From Isoetes taiwanensis (lineage: Eukaryota; Streptophyta; Lycopodiopsida; Isoetales; Isoetaceae), in assembly GCA_021234155.1 (NCBI GenBank), contig JAJEKV010000111.1, forward strand, positions 1 through 64,000: a DNA stretch of 64,000 nucleotides, written 5' to 3'. The position numbers were made by a program, and so were the translations under genes. Position 1 is the stretch's first letter. Each line of letters starts with the position of its first letter. Below, in pieces: positions 38,018 to 50,017 of the stretch. The notes below the pieces were generated by a model. That model did not search any database, was not told where the DNA came from, and was given only the letters and a program-made list of their open reading frames with translations.

Positions 38018-39280
38018 ATAGGTGTACGGCAAGGATGCCCATTGTCTCCGACATTGTTTGGCTTATACATAGATGAGCTTGAGGAGTGGTTGAGCGCTTA
38101 TGGGGTTTATCCGGGTTCCAGGTTGGGTAATTTCCTTGTGCAATTACTTCTCTATGCTGATGATGTAGTTTTGATAGCAGACAAACCAGAGGGCCTTCAA
38201 TCTCATCTAGATAGCCTGGCCACTTTCTGTGAACTAAGACACATGAAGGTCAACTTATGCAAATCGAAAGTGATGATTGTGGGAACAAAAAGCAGGCTGA
38301 GTTTCACATACAAAAATGAACAGTTGGAGATAGTAGACAGTTATAAATATCCGGGATTAGAATTTTTCAGCCAAGTACAATTGGAAAGAATGTGTCGGAA
38401 ACGGATTCAAGGAGGCAAAACAGCCCTCTCTGAGATGTTATCTAGATGCCATAGTCGTCTCTCATGGATTGAGTCTCAAAAAGATCCATTTAAGACATTG
38501 GTGCATACGGTGGTCCCAGATGGTTCCCCCGATTGGGGCCCTGATCTCGTTGCATTGAGTGGTCTCAAGTGGAAACAAGATAAAAACATTTCTTCGCGGA
38601 AGAGTTGGGCATTAAATCCCAAATCCCATATCGCGATCATTTGGCCGAGACCGGCATGCTCCCTCTTGAAGTCGAGGCCTTATATCGACCTTTAAATTTT
38701 GTTATGAGGATCCACAAGTAAAGCCGATGGACGGTTGTCCAAGTTAGCTCTATCTCAATCTAAAACATCGGGATGGTACCATGATGTGATTGTATGGGCG
38801 GAGAGGTGGGGGATATCCCTACCGCCATTTACCGTGATAATGAACTAGGGTGCCGAGATTTAGTGCATAATGTGTCGTAGATCGGCTCGGGTGGAGAAGG
38901 GTTCACGATGGTTAAATACATTTCAGATATAAATCCCTTATTGGGTATATACGGAGCAAAACTATCCGAGAGCCCAAATCCCCCTGATATAAAGGCAAAG
39001 ACATATCGCCAGATCTGTAACTACCGCACCTGGTTACATGTGGAAAAAAAGTGGTGGTCAAGATCCCAAGGGAAGAGAGATTTTGTAAGGTTTGTGGCAT
39101 GAACATAGTGAAGATGAAACCCACACATTCTTACTTTCTTTCAAAGATACTGAAGAGATTCGAGATAAGTTTTGTATCAATGAGGTTGATTTTTTCTCTT
39201 TGTTAGACAGGGACCCTATGACACTTGGTCTTTATTTGAAAACTATAGAAGCACATCGCTCTCTAGTTTTAAAAATTTGA
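38018..39280 (+). pseudogene. LINE reverse transcriptase, 3' portion, and C-terminal zinc motif
   Basis: The frame resumes with GVRQGCPLSPTLFGLYIDEL, then LLLYADDVVLIADKPEG with the catalytic YADD intact at about 38153, and MKVNLCKSKVMIVG. The RT frame runs to the stop at 38693. Broken frames to 39280 contain CKVCG at about 39083, followed by EDETHTFLLSF, a Cys/His-type zinc motif typical of LINE C-termini. Confidence 0.9.
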
Positions 39281-39347
39281 ACAAAATTTATTTTGTATGC
39301 ATTCGCTCCATGGCCTTCAAGGTCCTAAGTGGGCGTGATCAATTTGA

Positions 39348-39389
39348 ATTTCATTTCATTTCATTTCATTTCATTTCATTTCATTTCAT
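39348..39389 (+). repeat. (ATTTC)8 tail of the LINE
   Basis: Eight ATTTC units follow about 70 bases after the last C-terminal LINE frame and mark the element's 3' end. Some LINE groups end in such short tandem repeats instead of poly(A). Confidence 0.9.
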
Positions 39390-39933
39390 ATTTTTTTTTC
39401 TACACGAGATATAGAGCAAGGTACAAAAAACCACATCTCAATTTGAAGTCTGTAAAGGAAGATAGAGCAATCCAAACATGACAGGGTCAAAACTGTCCTC
39501 TGCCTTCTGAGAACCAATACTGGTTCCCAGAAAATAGTTGTGATATAAAAACAACAACTTTCAGAAGGAGATCAATTTTGAGTTCAAATTTGGCATATAA
39601 GTAGTTCACGAGGTCCTCCATCTTAGGAAAACGTTTGTTGAGTTTGAATTTGATGTTTTGACTTTCACTTCTATTTTCAATTTTAGGGAATTTATACAAA
39701 TAGATAGCATTGCTATAGCATCCAAAAAAATTACATTATGAAAGTTTATAAGGATGTGAAACCAATGCAAAAAAAAAAGCTGGTGGAAAGAGCAAAAGAC
39801 ATGGTAAAAAAAAAAAATGAGAAACAATATCTGTACGTGCCCATTACTGGTCCATAGTCTCATTTCAAATTGAGTTTTAGGACATGAGTAGTTCTTGGAC
39901 CACTTTGCTCACAAAAAAGATATGGTGTTCATT
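39390..39933. other. Unassigned AT-rich spacer
   Basis: No gene is visible between the LINE tail and the 3' end of the minus-strand ParB-like gene. It presumably holds the gene's 3' flank. Confidence 0.5.
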
Positions 39934-39959
39934 ATTTTGAGGAATCATATCCTCAAAAT
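39934..39959. terminator. Perfect 10-bp hairpin just past the stop of the ParB-like gene
   Basis: ATTTTGAGGA (39934-39943) is the exact reverse complement of 39950-39959, with a six-base loop. On the minus strand it lies directly after the terminal TGA codon (39965-39963). It may be a 3'-processing or stability element; its function is inferred from position only. Confidence 0.5.
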
Positions 39960-39962
39960 GTC

Positions 39963-42900
39963 TCATGTCAAGTAACCAATGCAAGAACGTGATTCAGTTT
40001 CACTTTCTTCTGAAGCGGACTCCTCATCAGAGACAAATTCTTCTGAAGTGCCATCCCCTGCATCCTCCTCCTCAGACTCTTGCTCTGCCCCCTCCCTCTT
40101 TGCATCGTTTTGACCTTGCCGATTCTCCCTCTGTGCTTGCTTCCCTTGATATGTCAGATGATGCTTCTCCACATCAGGATAATACAGCTCCAGAAACTCT
40201 TTCTGCTGCTCAGTGGCCACCCAGCGTTGAACTTTTCTGCCATTGGCTAGAGCTTCACGCCCAACCCTACCATTGACAAAGTAGTCATAGACTAAGCCTC
40301 CCTTGAGCACAAACGTATCCACGAGTTAGAAAGCCAAGTTCAAGCTTAGTCTGTACTTGTTCACTGCACCTCCCTTCAGGCCAACCTGTTTGTACTCTAA
40401 TTCCTTCTCACATTCCTCAGTGGTCAGGTTAGGGGTAAGCTCATCGGTCCAGAGGTAATTATCCAAGCTCCCCTTCTCTGTAAATCCGAGTATCGCCTCA
40501 GGAAGCTTTTGGGGACCATACTTGTGTGCCTCGTAAACCGCGTCCTCTACTTTATTTATGATCCCGTAAGTGATCATTGTTATGCCATGAGTGACATAAC
40601 TGTTCTTAGCAGGTGTCCCATCTACCAGCACCCCGCGACGCACACTTATATTGGCCTCTATCTGAGTGGTGGCCTGCAAGATCTTTGGATATTCCTCTGC
40701 AGGTTCAGACAGGAACACAAGTGTGATGTACTCTTGGGTGGTCTGCTTGAGACAATTTGAGAGCATAGAGATGTAGTAGTCTATATCCTCAGGGTATGTT
40801 CGACAGTCCACCACAAACAATGAAGCTGTCTTTGGAATAGTCTGGGTGGCAACAACCAGAGAACCCTGACAGGACTTCACCATGTAGCTTTCTGATACAG
40901 TCTCAGGAATGTCCAAGTCCCCACTGACTCTGCACCTCAGCTCCACACGGACCGTTGATGGTAGATGGGCTGGTTTTTCCTTGTTCCTGAATTTATATGC
41001 TTGAATAAATCCAGGCGACCACTTCGAGTACCTGAGCTGGTCTTCATCTGTTATTTTCATCATGTCCAAGATACCTTGCTCAGATAGGTTTTGTATTCCA
41101 TACATCTCAAAGAGCTCCTTTGAGATGGCCTCCCTCATGACACGGAGGTCTTTCATGGACTTGCAGGCCTCTGGAAAAGATGGTACCTCTTTGATTTTTG
41201 AGACCTTCTTCACAAAGACTTGTCCATCTATAACAGACTGGAGCACCTTGAGAATTTCTTCTTCCCTTAACCCCTGTGCACTCCTAAAGTCTGTAACTGT
41301 AAAATCTTCAAGGGATCCTTTCTCAGGCTTTCCTTCTTTTTCTACAAGCTCTCTTGCCCACTTGTTCCACACCTCATTCCATTTGTCCACACATGATCAG
41401 GACTAAACACTATGTGGTAAGAATCTGATGGACCTTCCTTGGACTTCTTCTTCTTAGTGCCAGTTTCCTCTTCCTCCTCTGCAACATCCTTCTTCTTTTG
41501 TATGATGACCTTGCCGATCATCTTAATCATTTCTTCGTAAGAGTCATCTTTCTTCTCCCCCTGCTTCTTTCTTTTTGAAATTGGACGGCCAAGCTCAATC
41601 CATTGATTTCTAGCTTGCCTCAATTGCATGGGATATGGTCTGAGATAAGAATATAAAACTATAAGTTAGTACCATATATATCTCCATTTAAGCAGCGAGG
41701 AGTATCTTAGAAAGAGAGAAAAAAAAAGCTACTCAGCCTTAAGACCGGGAATAAGAAACAAAGGCACTTATGAGTTGTATTCTACCACCCTTGCAGTTGT
41801 GTTCAAGTCTGCACTTATTGTATTCAGTGCAAGTTGAGGCGTGTAATGACTAAGGATTCGACGTTGCCTGTAACTGAAGTGCTCCATGTATTCCTTGGCA
41901 CCTATCTTATCCATTTTCTCTATAAGTGCCTTCGCTGCCTCAACTGAGTGTTGCCCGTCAATGACAATGTAGCGCACCATGTCCCTCTTCCTTAGGTCAT
42001 CCCATGTCTTCCATGGGTATGGCTTGTCATTGACTGAGTCCCATGGTAGAACATCAGCTAGATTTGGTACTGTGGTGGGATATTCAACCATGGACTTCTG
42101 TATCCTCAGGGCATGTTTAGGATCAAAGATTCTAGATATGAAAGATGCTCTAGGAGATCTTTTAGCATCAACCGTTGATTTCTTTTCAATATCCGTTTCC
42201 TTCACTGGCTTTGGCAAAAGTACTAGGGGCAAAGTTTCTGACTCAAGTGCATCGCCACTACCACCAAAACCAGATATGTAGAAGCTTGAAGATGGTTTCT
42301 TCTGCAAACTTCGTCGGACTGCAAATACTCCTTCATATACAGAACGAACTGTATGGTGTGAGCCTTCAATGGGCCAGCCATACTTTGTAACACCTCTGCT
42401 GTCTTATCTGGCCTGAATCCATCTATACTTGCATTGTATTTGGAAATGCTGAGATTCTTCTTTACGGTCTTCTCTATTATCAACCCTACTTTTTTGAAGG
42501 CCGCGTCTTTGTTCTTCCTTGAATGCAGGACCATGTCATACCTTGAGCCTGCCTTGCTCACAGTAACATACCATTTAGACCCCTCACCAAAAACTGTCTC
42601 TGGCAAGTCCTGACTTAGCTCGCATGTTATGACTCTGCCGTCATCAATTAGCTTTATGCCAAGAGTTCGATCTATCTCCTCAGTCTCTTCTTGTACTACC
42701 TTGGGGCCCTTCCTGGGTTTCTTTGATGGTGCGGAAGTTGATGTAACTAGTGCTCTCTTGAGAGTTATAAAATAAATAATCAAGTTAGACATTGTTGAAG
42801 TATTTCTGTGTTAAGTAAGCAACTTGCACCAACATCTCGTGCGTGGCGCGACAAGTCTATAAAGTCTGAGAACATTTTTTTAGTATTCGCGCGTAGCGCG

Positions 42901-43514
42901 AGTCAAAGGATCCAGGATGGTAAGATAGATGGAATGTGACCTCGCATGTAGTACAAGAATTCACATTCCATCTCTCTTACCGTCCTCGCGTAGGGTTGAC
43001 CTCGACTATGACCTCAACAACCCTACTCTTACGCTTACTAGGAGTGATAGAATCTAAACTTCTCGCGCTAAGCACGAGAAATCCATAGACTGACGGCACT
43101 CCACATAAGGTTTAATCATAGAAACACATTAAAGAGAGTATGCTTCATAAAAAAAGAAAATCATAGCACAAGGAAGCGTAACCCGCTTCCCTGTCTCTGA
43201 TGATTACAATTGAAGATTAAGATACTAGGAATTATAATCACAGAGCATTGCAGATTCACGTAAGACTAAGCAAAAAACCCTGAACACATACTAAGCTGCA
43301 AACAAAGACAAGCCAAGAAGCAGAGATGCAGGGTAACTATAATCTAATCAAATCAGAGTTGCAGAGTGACAGTGTTAATCAAAGAGTCTCAGAGTTTCTA
43401 AATCTATTAATAAAGTTAAGCACACAAGCAGAAAGTTTCTAAAACCTATTAAAAATAGAGTCACAGAGTTCCTCATCTATTAAGAACTTGAACATACTAA
43501 CCTTTAGTTGCCAT
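39963..43514 (-). pseudogene. Gene with ParB/DGQHR-like domain, frame-interrupted as sequenced
   Basis: Minus-strand blocks in order: a possible first exon with ATG at 43514-43512 and donor GTTAGT; 42770-42223 (basic KKPRKGPKVV, then LGIKLIDDGRVIT and YNASIDGFRPDKTAEVLQSM); 42307-41768 (ISRIFDPKHALRIQKSM, then RYIVIDGQHSVEAAKALIEK and YTPQLALNTISADLN); 41632-41390 after an intron with acceptor TTATCTCAG; and 41390-39963, ending in a Glu/Ser-rich tail and TGA. DGQHSVEAAK resembles the DGxHR signature of ParB-fold and DGQHR proteins, and ISRIFDPKHA fits a ParB-like N-terminus; the His-Arg pair is His-Ser. Apparent one-base shifts occur near 42295 and 41390, and an in-frame TAA lies at 40328-40326. 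Over 700 codons of otherwise coherent sequence suggest a real gene, recently broken or mis-sequenced. The biological role is unknown. Confidence 0.65.
42914..42986. repeat. 26-bp inverted repeat in the divergent intergenic/intron region
   Basis: Arm 42914-42939 pairs with arm 42961-42986 at 24 of 26 positions, loop 21 bases. Nearby short CG-rich palindromes (CGCGCGTAGCGCG at about 42889, and CTCGCGCTAAGCACGAG at 43062) add to the structure. It lies upstream of the main ParB-like exons, probably in the first intron. Confidence 0.85.
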
Positions 43515-43540
43515 ATCGAAGTGCATGAACTCTGTTACAG

Positions 43541-43580
43541 CTCGAGAAGCTCGGGTGAATCTCGAGAAGCTCGAGAAGCT
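43541..43580. repeat. Repeated CTCGAGAAG motif in the divergent promoter region
   Basis: CTCGAGAAG (or TCTCGAGAAGCTC) occurs three times within 40 bases, just upstream of the candidate ATG at 43514 (minus). It could be a clustered regulatory site. It does not match a perfect heat-shock element. Confidence 0.4.
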
Positions 43581-44954
43581 CAAATCGAGTCAGAATTATT
43601 GTAAACAGGCCGGAAATGAAGTAGGATAGCTCAGAATGCAGGTAGCACTAGAGAAATTTGGATCGCTTGAGAGATCGCTCAAGAAGAGTGTGTCGGTTTC
43701 AGAAGGCGCTCGAAGCAAAACTTCTGGAAGAAATTAGGAATGAAAAATGAGATTCAAATTAGATTGGAATTAGAAAATGTGAATATTACACGGGTCATAG
43801 AAACAATTAATGAATAGATGCCCGCCATTGAAACCGTGTACTACCCTTATCATTGTTTAGAAAACAAGAAAATCAATCCCGCCCGCAATTTAAAATTTAA
43901 AAACTTTTAGCCCGCCCTCAAATATCCCTTTCCCCAACTACTTTTCAATCATTTTCCTGTACTAACTGTCTATTTTAAAAATGCCTGCCATTTAATTTGT
44001 GTTCTTGGCCTCGTATTGAATCATAGAATTTGTGTTTCTCTAATGCGCCTAGAGAAACACAAGAACTGTGTTTTCATTACAGTATTTTAATTCGAATTTG
44101 GGATGTCGCCAAGAAGGAAGCTTGCTGAAGCGCTAGATCAGGCTGTCGAATCTCAGGTAGTTCTTCTATCAAGTGAGTGGATTGAGGCGCCATGACTTGT
44201 ACAACTTAATTAACAAAGTTTTGCAGGTCAAGGAAATGAACAATCAAGCAGGAGAAATGAAATTTTCCATTGGAGAAGCATGCTTCTTGTTAGCAGAAAA
44301 CAGGAAAGATGTCATTGGCAAGGGCATTGTTGATAACATGGCACCAACTATAGCATGCCATGGAGTGCCCTTGGGACCTGATTATATTAGAATTAGATTG
44401 ATAGACTGCTTTGCTGCCACTCATCCATTACAAAGACCACATGCAGGAGCAGAAACACTTGGAGAATCAGTAGGGAGTTTCTTGGCTTGGCCAGCAACAC
44501 TATTCAGAGAGGTATGTACTGAAAATTTTACTGTAGCACTGTTGCTCTTTGCTGTAGCTACTGTAGCATATTTCACGTGTCTTTTCATGTGCTACTCACA
44601 TGCATGCTCGTATGTCTACACAATAATGCTGCTACTGTATTGCTCGTGCTATAAATATGAGTTCCTCTCAGTGGCAGCGCATTAGTCATGTCTCGCAATC
44701 CGATCACATCCTGTTCTAATTGCAATTGTCGATCTACGTTGCCACCGGCTCCAGAATATGTGGCATCATTTGCTCCATGAACTATTCTGAAATTTATAGA
44801 TGCCAGCAGAGGGGCTTGGAACTCGATCCTTGGTTGCAGGGAGTTGCAATGGCCTCTGCTAGAAGTTATCCTGATACATATAAGGTTGCCATCCACCTTG
44901 TATGGGTTCCAAAGCATGTCGTTTATGAAGTTAAGAGAGTGACCATGCCATCTG

Positions 44955-45515
44955 TGTTAAAATAATAGTTAAAAGATAATCATGTCACAATAGAAATTTG
45001 AGGTGCATGATTTACACGTAATGGGCCAGGTGGAAATATTAGAAAATTTTTGGATCATAGCATATAACATAAAGGTGAGATCGGATCAATTGAAGGCGTA
45101 GACAGACGGATTAGAAAGTAGAAATGCCGGATTGCTGTAAGCCAGATCGGGTTTGCTGAGCAGGCCAGACCGGAGTTGCTAGGCAGATCAGACCAGATTT
45201 GCTGAGTGGTCTTCCCGGAACAGTTTTTCATTGCAGGTCTAGCCGAATTACTCTGAACAGCTGATTAATCCTGCTCCAATTTCATGCTGCTACAGACTAT
45301 GGGCTCAGGCTGCTCTGGCTTTTTCTAGCCAGAAGATATTGAATCGCAGTGAATCGCTAAGCCTTGATTGCTCTGGTTTTTTCTAGCCAGAAGATACTGA
45401 ATTGCAGCGAATCACTAAGCCTTGTTTGCTCTGGCTTCTTCTAGCCGGAATATATTTGTCGCAGTGAATCACTATTTATTTGCTAGTTATATACTGTCTT
45501 GCTGAAATATCAACA
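44955..45515 (+). repeat. 5' LTR of the copia element (561 bp)
   Basis: Three tandem ~58-62 bp units near its 3' end (about 45312-45480) each carry GCTCTGG, TTCTAGCC and a GCAGTGAATC-like segment. Such intra-LTR repeats can hold promoter elements. Confidence 0.95.
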
Positions 45516-45528
45516 GTGGTGATTCTAT

Positions 45529-46363
45529 ATGGCTAGTCGGTTTGGAGCTTCCCTGCTGAGTGCAGTGGATGTGTATAATGGTGGGCCTGGATTTCAAGTA
45601 TGGAAATCCAAAAGTAAGAGAATCTTGAACACTGAAGGAGTATGGGACATTGTGAAGTCTCTGAAGGGTGCAGATGAGCTGCACGAGGCAATGGCAAAAC
45701 TTGAGAAGCTGAAACTGAGCGATGAGGAAGTAAAAAAGGAGAAGAAGGCCAAGGACAAAGCTGGAGCATCTGATACATCTGCAAAAATAAAGGAAGCAAA
45801 AGGTATCATTTGTAGCAAAGTTAGTTCCAGCATTTTATTGAGATTGCAAGGTTTATCACCGCAAGAAATGTGGCTGTATCTTCTCAAAAATTATGAAAGT
45901 AAGTCGTCTTCGCAAATTGATGTTTTGGAAAAAGAATTAAGACGTCTTAAATATCATGATGGTGATAATCTAGAAGTATTTTTTCAAACTTTGGATATGA
46001 TATTGTTTGATCTAAAAGCTGCTGGTGCTGTGTTATCCAAAGAAGCTGAGATACTAGCTATCTCAAGAGCTTTCTCGGCATATGATGAGCAGATTGCAAT
46101 GTTTCTAAGGAATGTAGCAAAGAATCGTGAGCAAGCCAAAAGGATAGTTCGAACTGAAATTGAGCAAAAAAAGGTAGTATGAAATGATGATGAAGGGGCT
46201 GAAATTCTATATACGAGAGGTCGCAAAGGTAGAGGAGGTAAAATTGATCCATGTTTTGTATGTAATGAGTATGGGCATGTAAAGGCTAATTGTCCAAAAT
46301 TAGGCAAAGAAATATCATGCTATAATTGTGGTGGAAGAGGTCATATGTCCCCAACTTGTCCTA
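45529..46363 (+). pseudogene. Copia gag with two zinc knuckles
   Basis: The frame opens at 45529 (MASRFGASLL), 13 bases after the LTR. It carries FQVWKSKSKRILNTEGVWDI, LQGLSPQEMWLYLLKNYES and LEKELRRLKYHDGDNLEVFF, the copia gag (UBN2-type) fold. A TGA at 46180-46182 interrupts it. The same frame continues with CFVCNEYGHVKANC and CYNCGGRGHMSPTC, two CCHC zinc knuckles that bind RNA. An inserted KKEKKAKDKAGASDTS-rich segment (around residue 65-85) is unusually charged. Confidence 0.9.
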
Positions 46364-49300
46364 GTCCTAAAAACAAAGGAAGAATCACAGGTAATAGAGG
46401 AGGAGCTTCACAAGCAAGAGGTCAAGGTAGATCAAGCTCTGTGAATATAGCTGTTGAACCCACTGAGCAAGAAGAAGACACTGAGGTAATACCTAAGATT
46501 TGCATTGGTATTAAAAATACTCGTGCTAATTCCCTTGTGATAGATAGTGGAGCTGAGCGATCCTTAGTCAGCTCTCAAGATATGCTTGCTGAATGCTCAA
46601 TGTCTGGACCGAGACATATTCAATTGGGCAATGGCAGCTTGCAACAGGTTGAAGGAGTAGGAATGCTAGAGTTGTTTGATTTGGAAGACAAACCTATAAG
46701 CCTGAAAGATGTCTTGTGTGTACCAAACTTGATCAGAAACTTAATTTCTGTAAGTCAGATAGTTTTTTTAAGTTATAAGGTTGTATTTGAACAAAAATAT
46801 TGCAAAATATTGCGTGATAATAAAATAGCTTTCTTGGCAAAAAGAATTGGTGACTTGTTTGAGCTAAGCAAAAGTAGAATACTTGAAATGAATGCTACTT
46901 TGCTACCATCTGTTAAGTTATGGCATGAAAGACTAGCCCACACTCATATAAAAAACGTTGAGGTTATGGCCAAGAAAGGACTAATAAACTGTTCAAAAGA
47001 AAACTGTCAGTTTGTTTATTATGGATGTATGCTAGGAAAGCATACAAGAATATCTTTTAAAAAAAGCAACAAGCATGCAAAGGATCTGCTGGAATTAGTG
47101 CATACTGACTTGTGTGGACCAATGAATATAGCAAGTATGAGTGGAAAAAGGTATTATATTTCATTTATTGATGATTATAGCAGAAGAAGTAAATGCTATT
47201 TTCTAAGTGCAAAACATCAAGCTTTGGAAGCACTTAAACAGTTTGTAGCTGAAGTTGAATGTGAGACAGGGAAGAAGGTGAAATGTATAAGGTCTGATAG
47301 AGGAGGAGAATATTTATCTAAAAATTTTAAGGCGTTCTGTTCTGAACAAGGTATAAAAAGGCAACTCACTTGCAGATATAGTCCTCAGCAAAATGAGGTT
47401 GGAGAATGCAAAAATAGAACAGTCTTGGATGCAGCTAGAGCAATGATAAAGCATGCAAAGCTACCTAATTTCTTATGGGCAGAAGCAGTAAAAATAGCAT
47501 TTTATATTCAAAATAGACTACCGCATAGTCTATCCCAGAAGAAATATGGACTAACAGAAAACCAAATTATGATAAATTTAAAGTATATGGGTGTTTAACA
47601 TATGTGCATGTTCCAGAAGAATTACGAACCAAGCTAGAAGATCGATCAACTGAAGCATTTCTAGTAGGCTATGATGAAGAAGCTAAAGGCTATCGACTTT
47701 ATAATCCGAAATCCAGGAAGGTATGTATTAGTAGAGATGTCACATTTGATGAATCAATAGTATATAAAGATAGAACACAGATACAAGACACTAGAATTCA
47801 GGAGGAGATTATAGAAAAATATGCTAAAACTGAAGAAGAGCCTAAAACATCCGTAGATGTTGATAATAATGGTTCTAATGGTTCTACTGTCTCTAATGAT
47901 GATCTAATAAGTGAAGTACCCCCTATAGTTGATACTCATCCATCAAAAAAATGTAAGAGTGAAGTTGAGCGTTTAAAAGAGACATATGAGCTTGTAAAGC
48001 GTCCTGAAGGTAAAAACATAGTAGGGAATAACTGGATTTTTAAGATAAAGAAGGGTCCAGATGGATGCATGCAAAAATATAAAGCCAGGTTAGTTGCGCA
48101 AGGTTTCTCTCAGAAAAAAGGTATAGACTATGAAGAGACTTTTTTGCCCATTGTAAAACTTGCAAGTTTAAGGGCTATTTTAGCATATGCAAACTCTAAC
48201 GATCTGATGCTACATCATATGGATGTAAGCACAGCTTTTTTAAATGCAGATATTGATGAAGAAATATATATGAAGCAGGCTCCTGGTTTTGAGCAAGGAG
48301 AAGATATGGTATGGAAATTAAAAAAGGCAGTCTATGGGTTAAGGCAAGCTCCAAGACAATGGTATTATGCATAGATAGCTATTTGAAGGAGCAAGGATTC
48401 AGAAAATTGAAGTCTGATGGTAATCTTTACATTTTTCGTGATGAAGATAGATTTTGCATCATAGCTCTTTATGTAGATGATTGTTGCAAATTGTTTAGAT
48501 CGATGCAAAACCTTTTTGAAGCAGAAGTTTAAGATGACAGACCTGGGTGAGCTTAAATTTTTTCTTCGTCTGGAAGTCGAAAGGGATAGAAAAAATAAAA
48601 GAATGACCATTACACAAGCAAGAAACATTCAAGGTATGAGAGATTTAATATGACAGCTTGTCATTCTATAAAAACACCTATGGCAATCGGTACTAAGCTA
48701 TCAGATGAAATGTATCCTAAGACAAATGCTGAAATAGCTTATATGGAAAAGGTACCATACAAAGAGCTCATTGGTTGCTTGTTTTATGTAGCTAATAGCA
48801 CACGTCCTATTGCATATGCAGTTAATTTTTTAAGCCCTTTTTTAAATAATCCAGGACAGACACATTGGCTCGCAGCAAAACGAGTTTTTAGGTATTTGAA
48901 AGGAACTCTTAATCATGGATTGGAGTATAAGGTGGGCAAAGAACCTAGTTTAGCGCTCAAGGCTTATGCTGATGCAGATTGGGCAGGAGATTTAGATTCT
49001 CGAAAATCCACCTCTGGGTATGTCACTATGTTAGGAGAAGCTGCAATATCATGGCGAAGCAAAAAGAAATCCTCGGTTGCAATGTCTTCAGCCGAAGCAA
49101 AATATGCAGCAGTATCTCTAGTAGCAAAGCAAATAGTGTGGCTCAAGGGTCTTTTACTCGAAGTTGGAATTATACAGGATAGTGCAGTGCATATATATAG
49201 CGATAGCATGAGTTGCATAGCTACGACAAAAAATCCAGTAATGCACGAAAGGACCAAGCACATTGAGGTACATATGCATTTTGTTAGAGATTTGGTCGTG

Positions 49301-49444
49301 AAAGGATTGATACAGGTTTTATATATATCGACCAATAATCAAATGGCAGATTTACTCACAAAACCACTGCAAGAAGACAAATTCAATAAATTTAAACTTG
49401 GACTTTGCATTGGAAACCCTTGTGACACGAAGGAGGAGTGTTAA
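46364..49444 (+). pseudogene. Copia pol: protease, integrase, reverse transcriptase, RNase H
   Basis: Protease: LVIDSGAERSLVSS at about 46530. Pre-integrase: LWHERLAHTH, then paired Cys. Integrase core: HTDLCGPM, IRSDRGGEY and a PQQN motif followed by GECKNRT; all three acidic residues (D, D, E) are present, although flanking residues are altered. The frame shifts near 47575, then AFLVGYDEEAKGYRLYNP. RT: NWIFKIKKGPDGCMQKYKAR, MDVSTAFLNADIDEEIYM, KAVYGLRQAPRQW and ALYVDD (catalytic box intact). RNase H: AYADADWAGDLDSRKSTSGY, SSAEAKYAAV and YSDSMSCIA. The product ends at TAA over the first bases of the 3' LTR. Four of the five disablements fall here. Confidence 0.93.
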
Positions 49445-50017
49445 AATAATAGTTAAAAGATAATCATGTCACAATAGAAATTTGAGGTGCATGATTTACA
49501 CGTAATGGGCCAGGTGGAAATATCAGAAAATTTTTGGATCATAGCATATAACATAAAGGAGAGATCAGATCAATTGAAGACGTAGACAGACGGATTAGAA
49601 AGTACAAATGCCGGATTGCTATAAGCCAGACCGGATTTGTTGAGCAGGCGGATTTGCTGAGCAGGCCAGACCAGAGTTGCTGAGCAGATCAGACCGGATT
49701 TGCTGAGTGGTCTTCCCGGAACTGTTTTTCTATTGCAGGCCTAGACGGATTACTCTGAACAGCCGATTAATCCTGCTCCAATTTCATGCTGCTACAGACT
49801 ATCGGCTCAGGCTGCTCTGGCTTTTTCTAGCCAGAAGATATTGAATAGCAGTGAATCGCTAAGCCTTGATTGCTCTAGTTTTTTCTAGCCAGAAGATACT
49901 GAATTGCAGTGAATCACTAAGCCTTGTTTGCTCTGGCTTCTTCTAGCCGGAATATATTTGTCGCAGTGAATCACTATTTATTTGCTAGTTACATATTGTC
50001 TTGCAGAAATATCAACA
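49439..50017 (+). repeat. 3' LTR of the copia element (579 bp)
   Basis: Matches the 5' LTR with about 20 substitutions and an 18-base insertion that duplicates TTTGCTGAGCAGG-type sequence. Confidence 0.95.

Larger units (their letters stand above)
28234..39389 (+). mobile_element. Plus-strand LINE with (ATTTC)n tail, split by a 7-kb composite LTR-element insertion
   Basis: Two parts, 28234-30947 and 38018-39389, join in frame once the insertion and one GCACT copy are removed: the left part ends in DEISST and the right begins with IGVRQGCPLSPTLF. Order: coiled-coil ORF1, EEP endonuclease, reverse transcriptase, C-terminal zinc motif, then an (ATTTC)8 tail at 39348-39389 in place of poly(A). 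FIDFTKAFD and GCPLSPTLF distinguish it from the L1-type LINEs in this window. The element at 59.9-62.3 kb has the same style of motifs and tail. Target-site duplication of the LINE itself was not resolved. Confidence 0.9.
44955..50017 (+). mobile_element. Ty1/copia retrotransposon, nearly complete
   Basis: LTRs are 44955-45515 and 49439-50017 and start TGTTAAAATAATAG and end ATCAACA. Flanks ATCTG (44950-44954) and ACCTG (50018-50022) are a target-site duplication with one change. A GAAGGAGGAG purine tract precedes the 3' LTR. The sequence after the 5' LTR (GTGGTGATTC) is only a poor match to the usual methionine-tRNA primer site. Domain order gag-PR-INT-RT-RH is that of copia. The LTRs differ at roughly 4 percent by eye plus an 18-base insertion. 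Five disablements occur: TGA at 46180-46182, a frameshift near 47575, TAG at 48372-48374, and shifts near 48490-48530 and 48640. Confidence 0.95.

Noticed and set aside
45516-45530. Canonical methionine-tRNA primer-binding site after the copia 5' LTR
   Set aside because: Only TGGT matches; the rest (GATTCTAT) differs from the canonical TGGTATCAGAGC.
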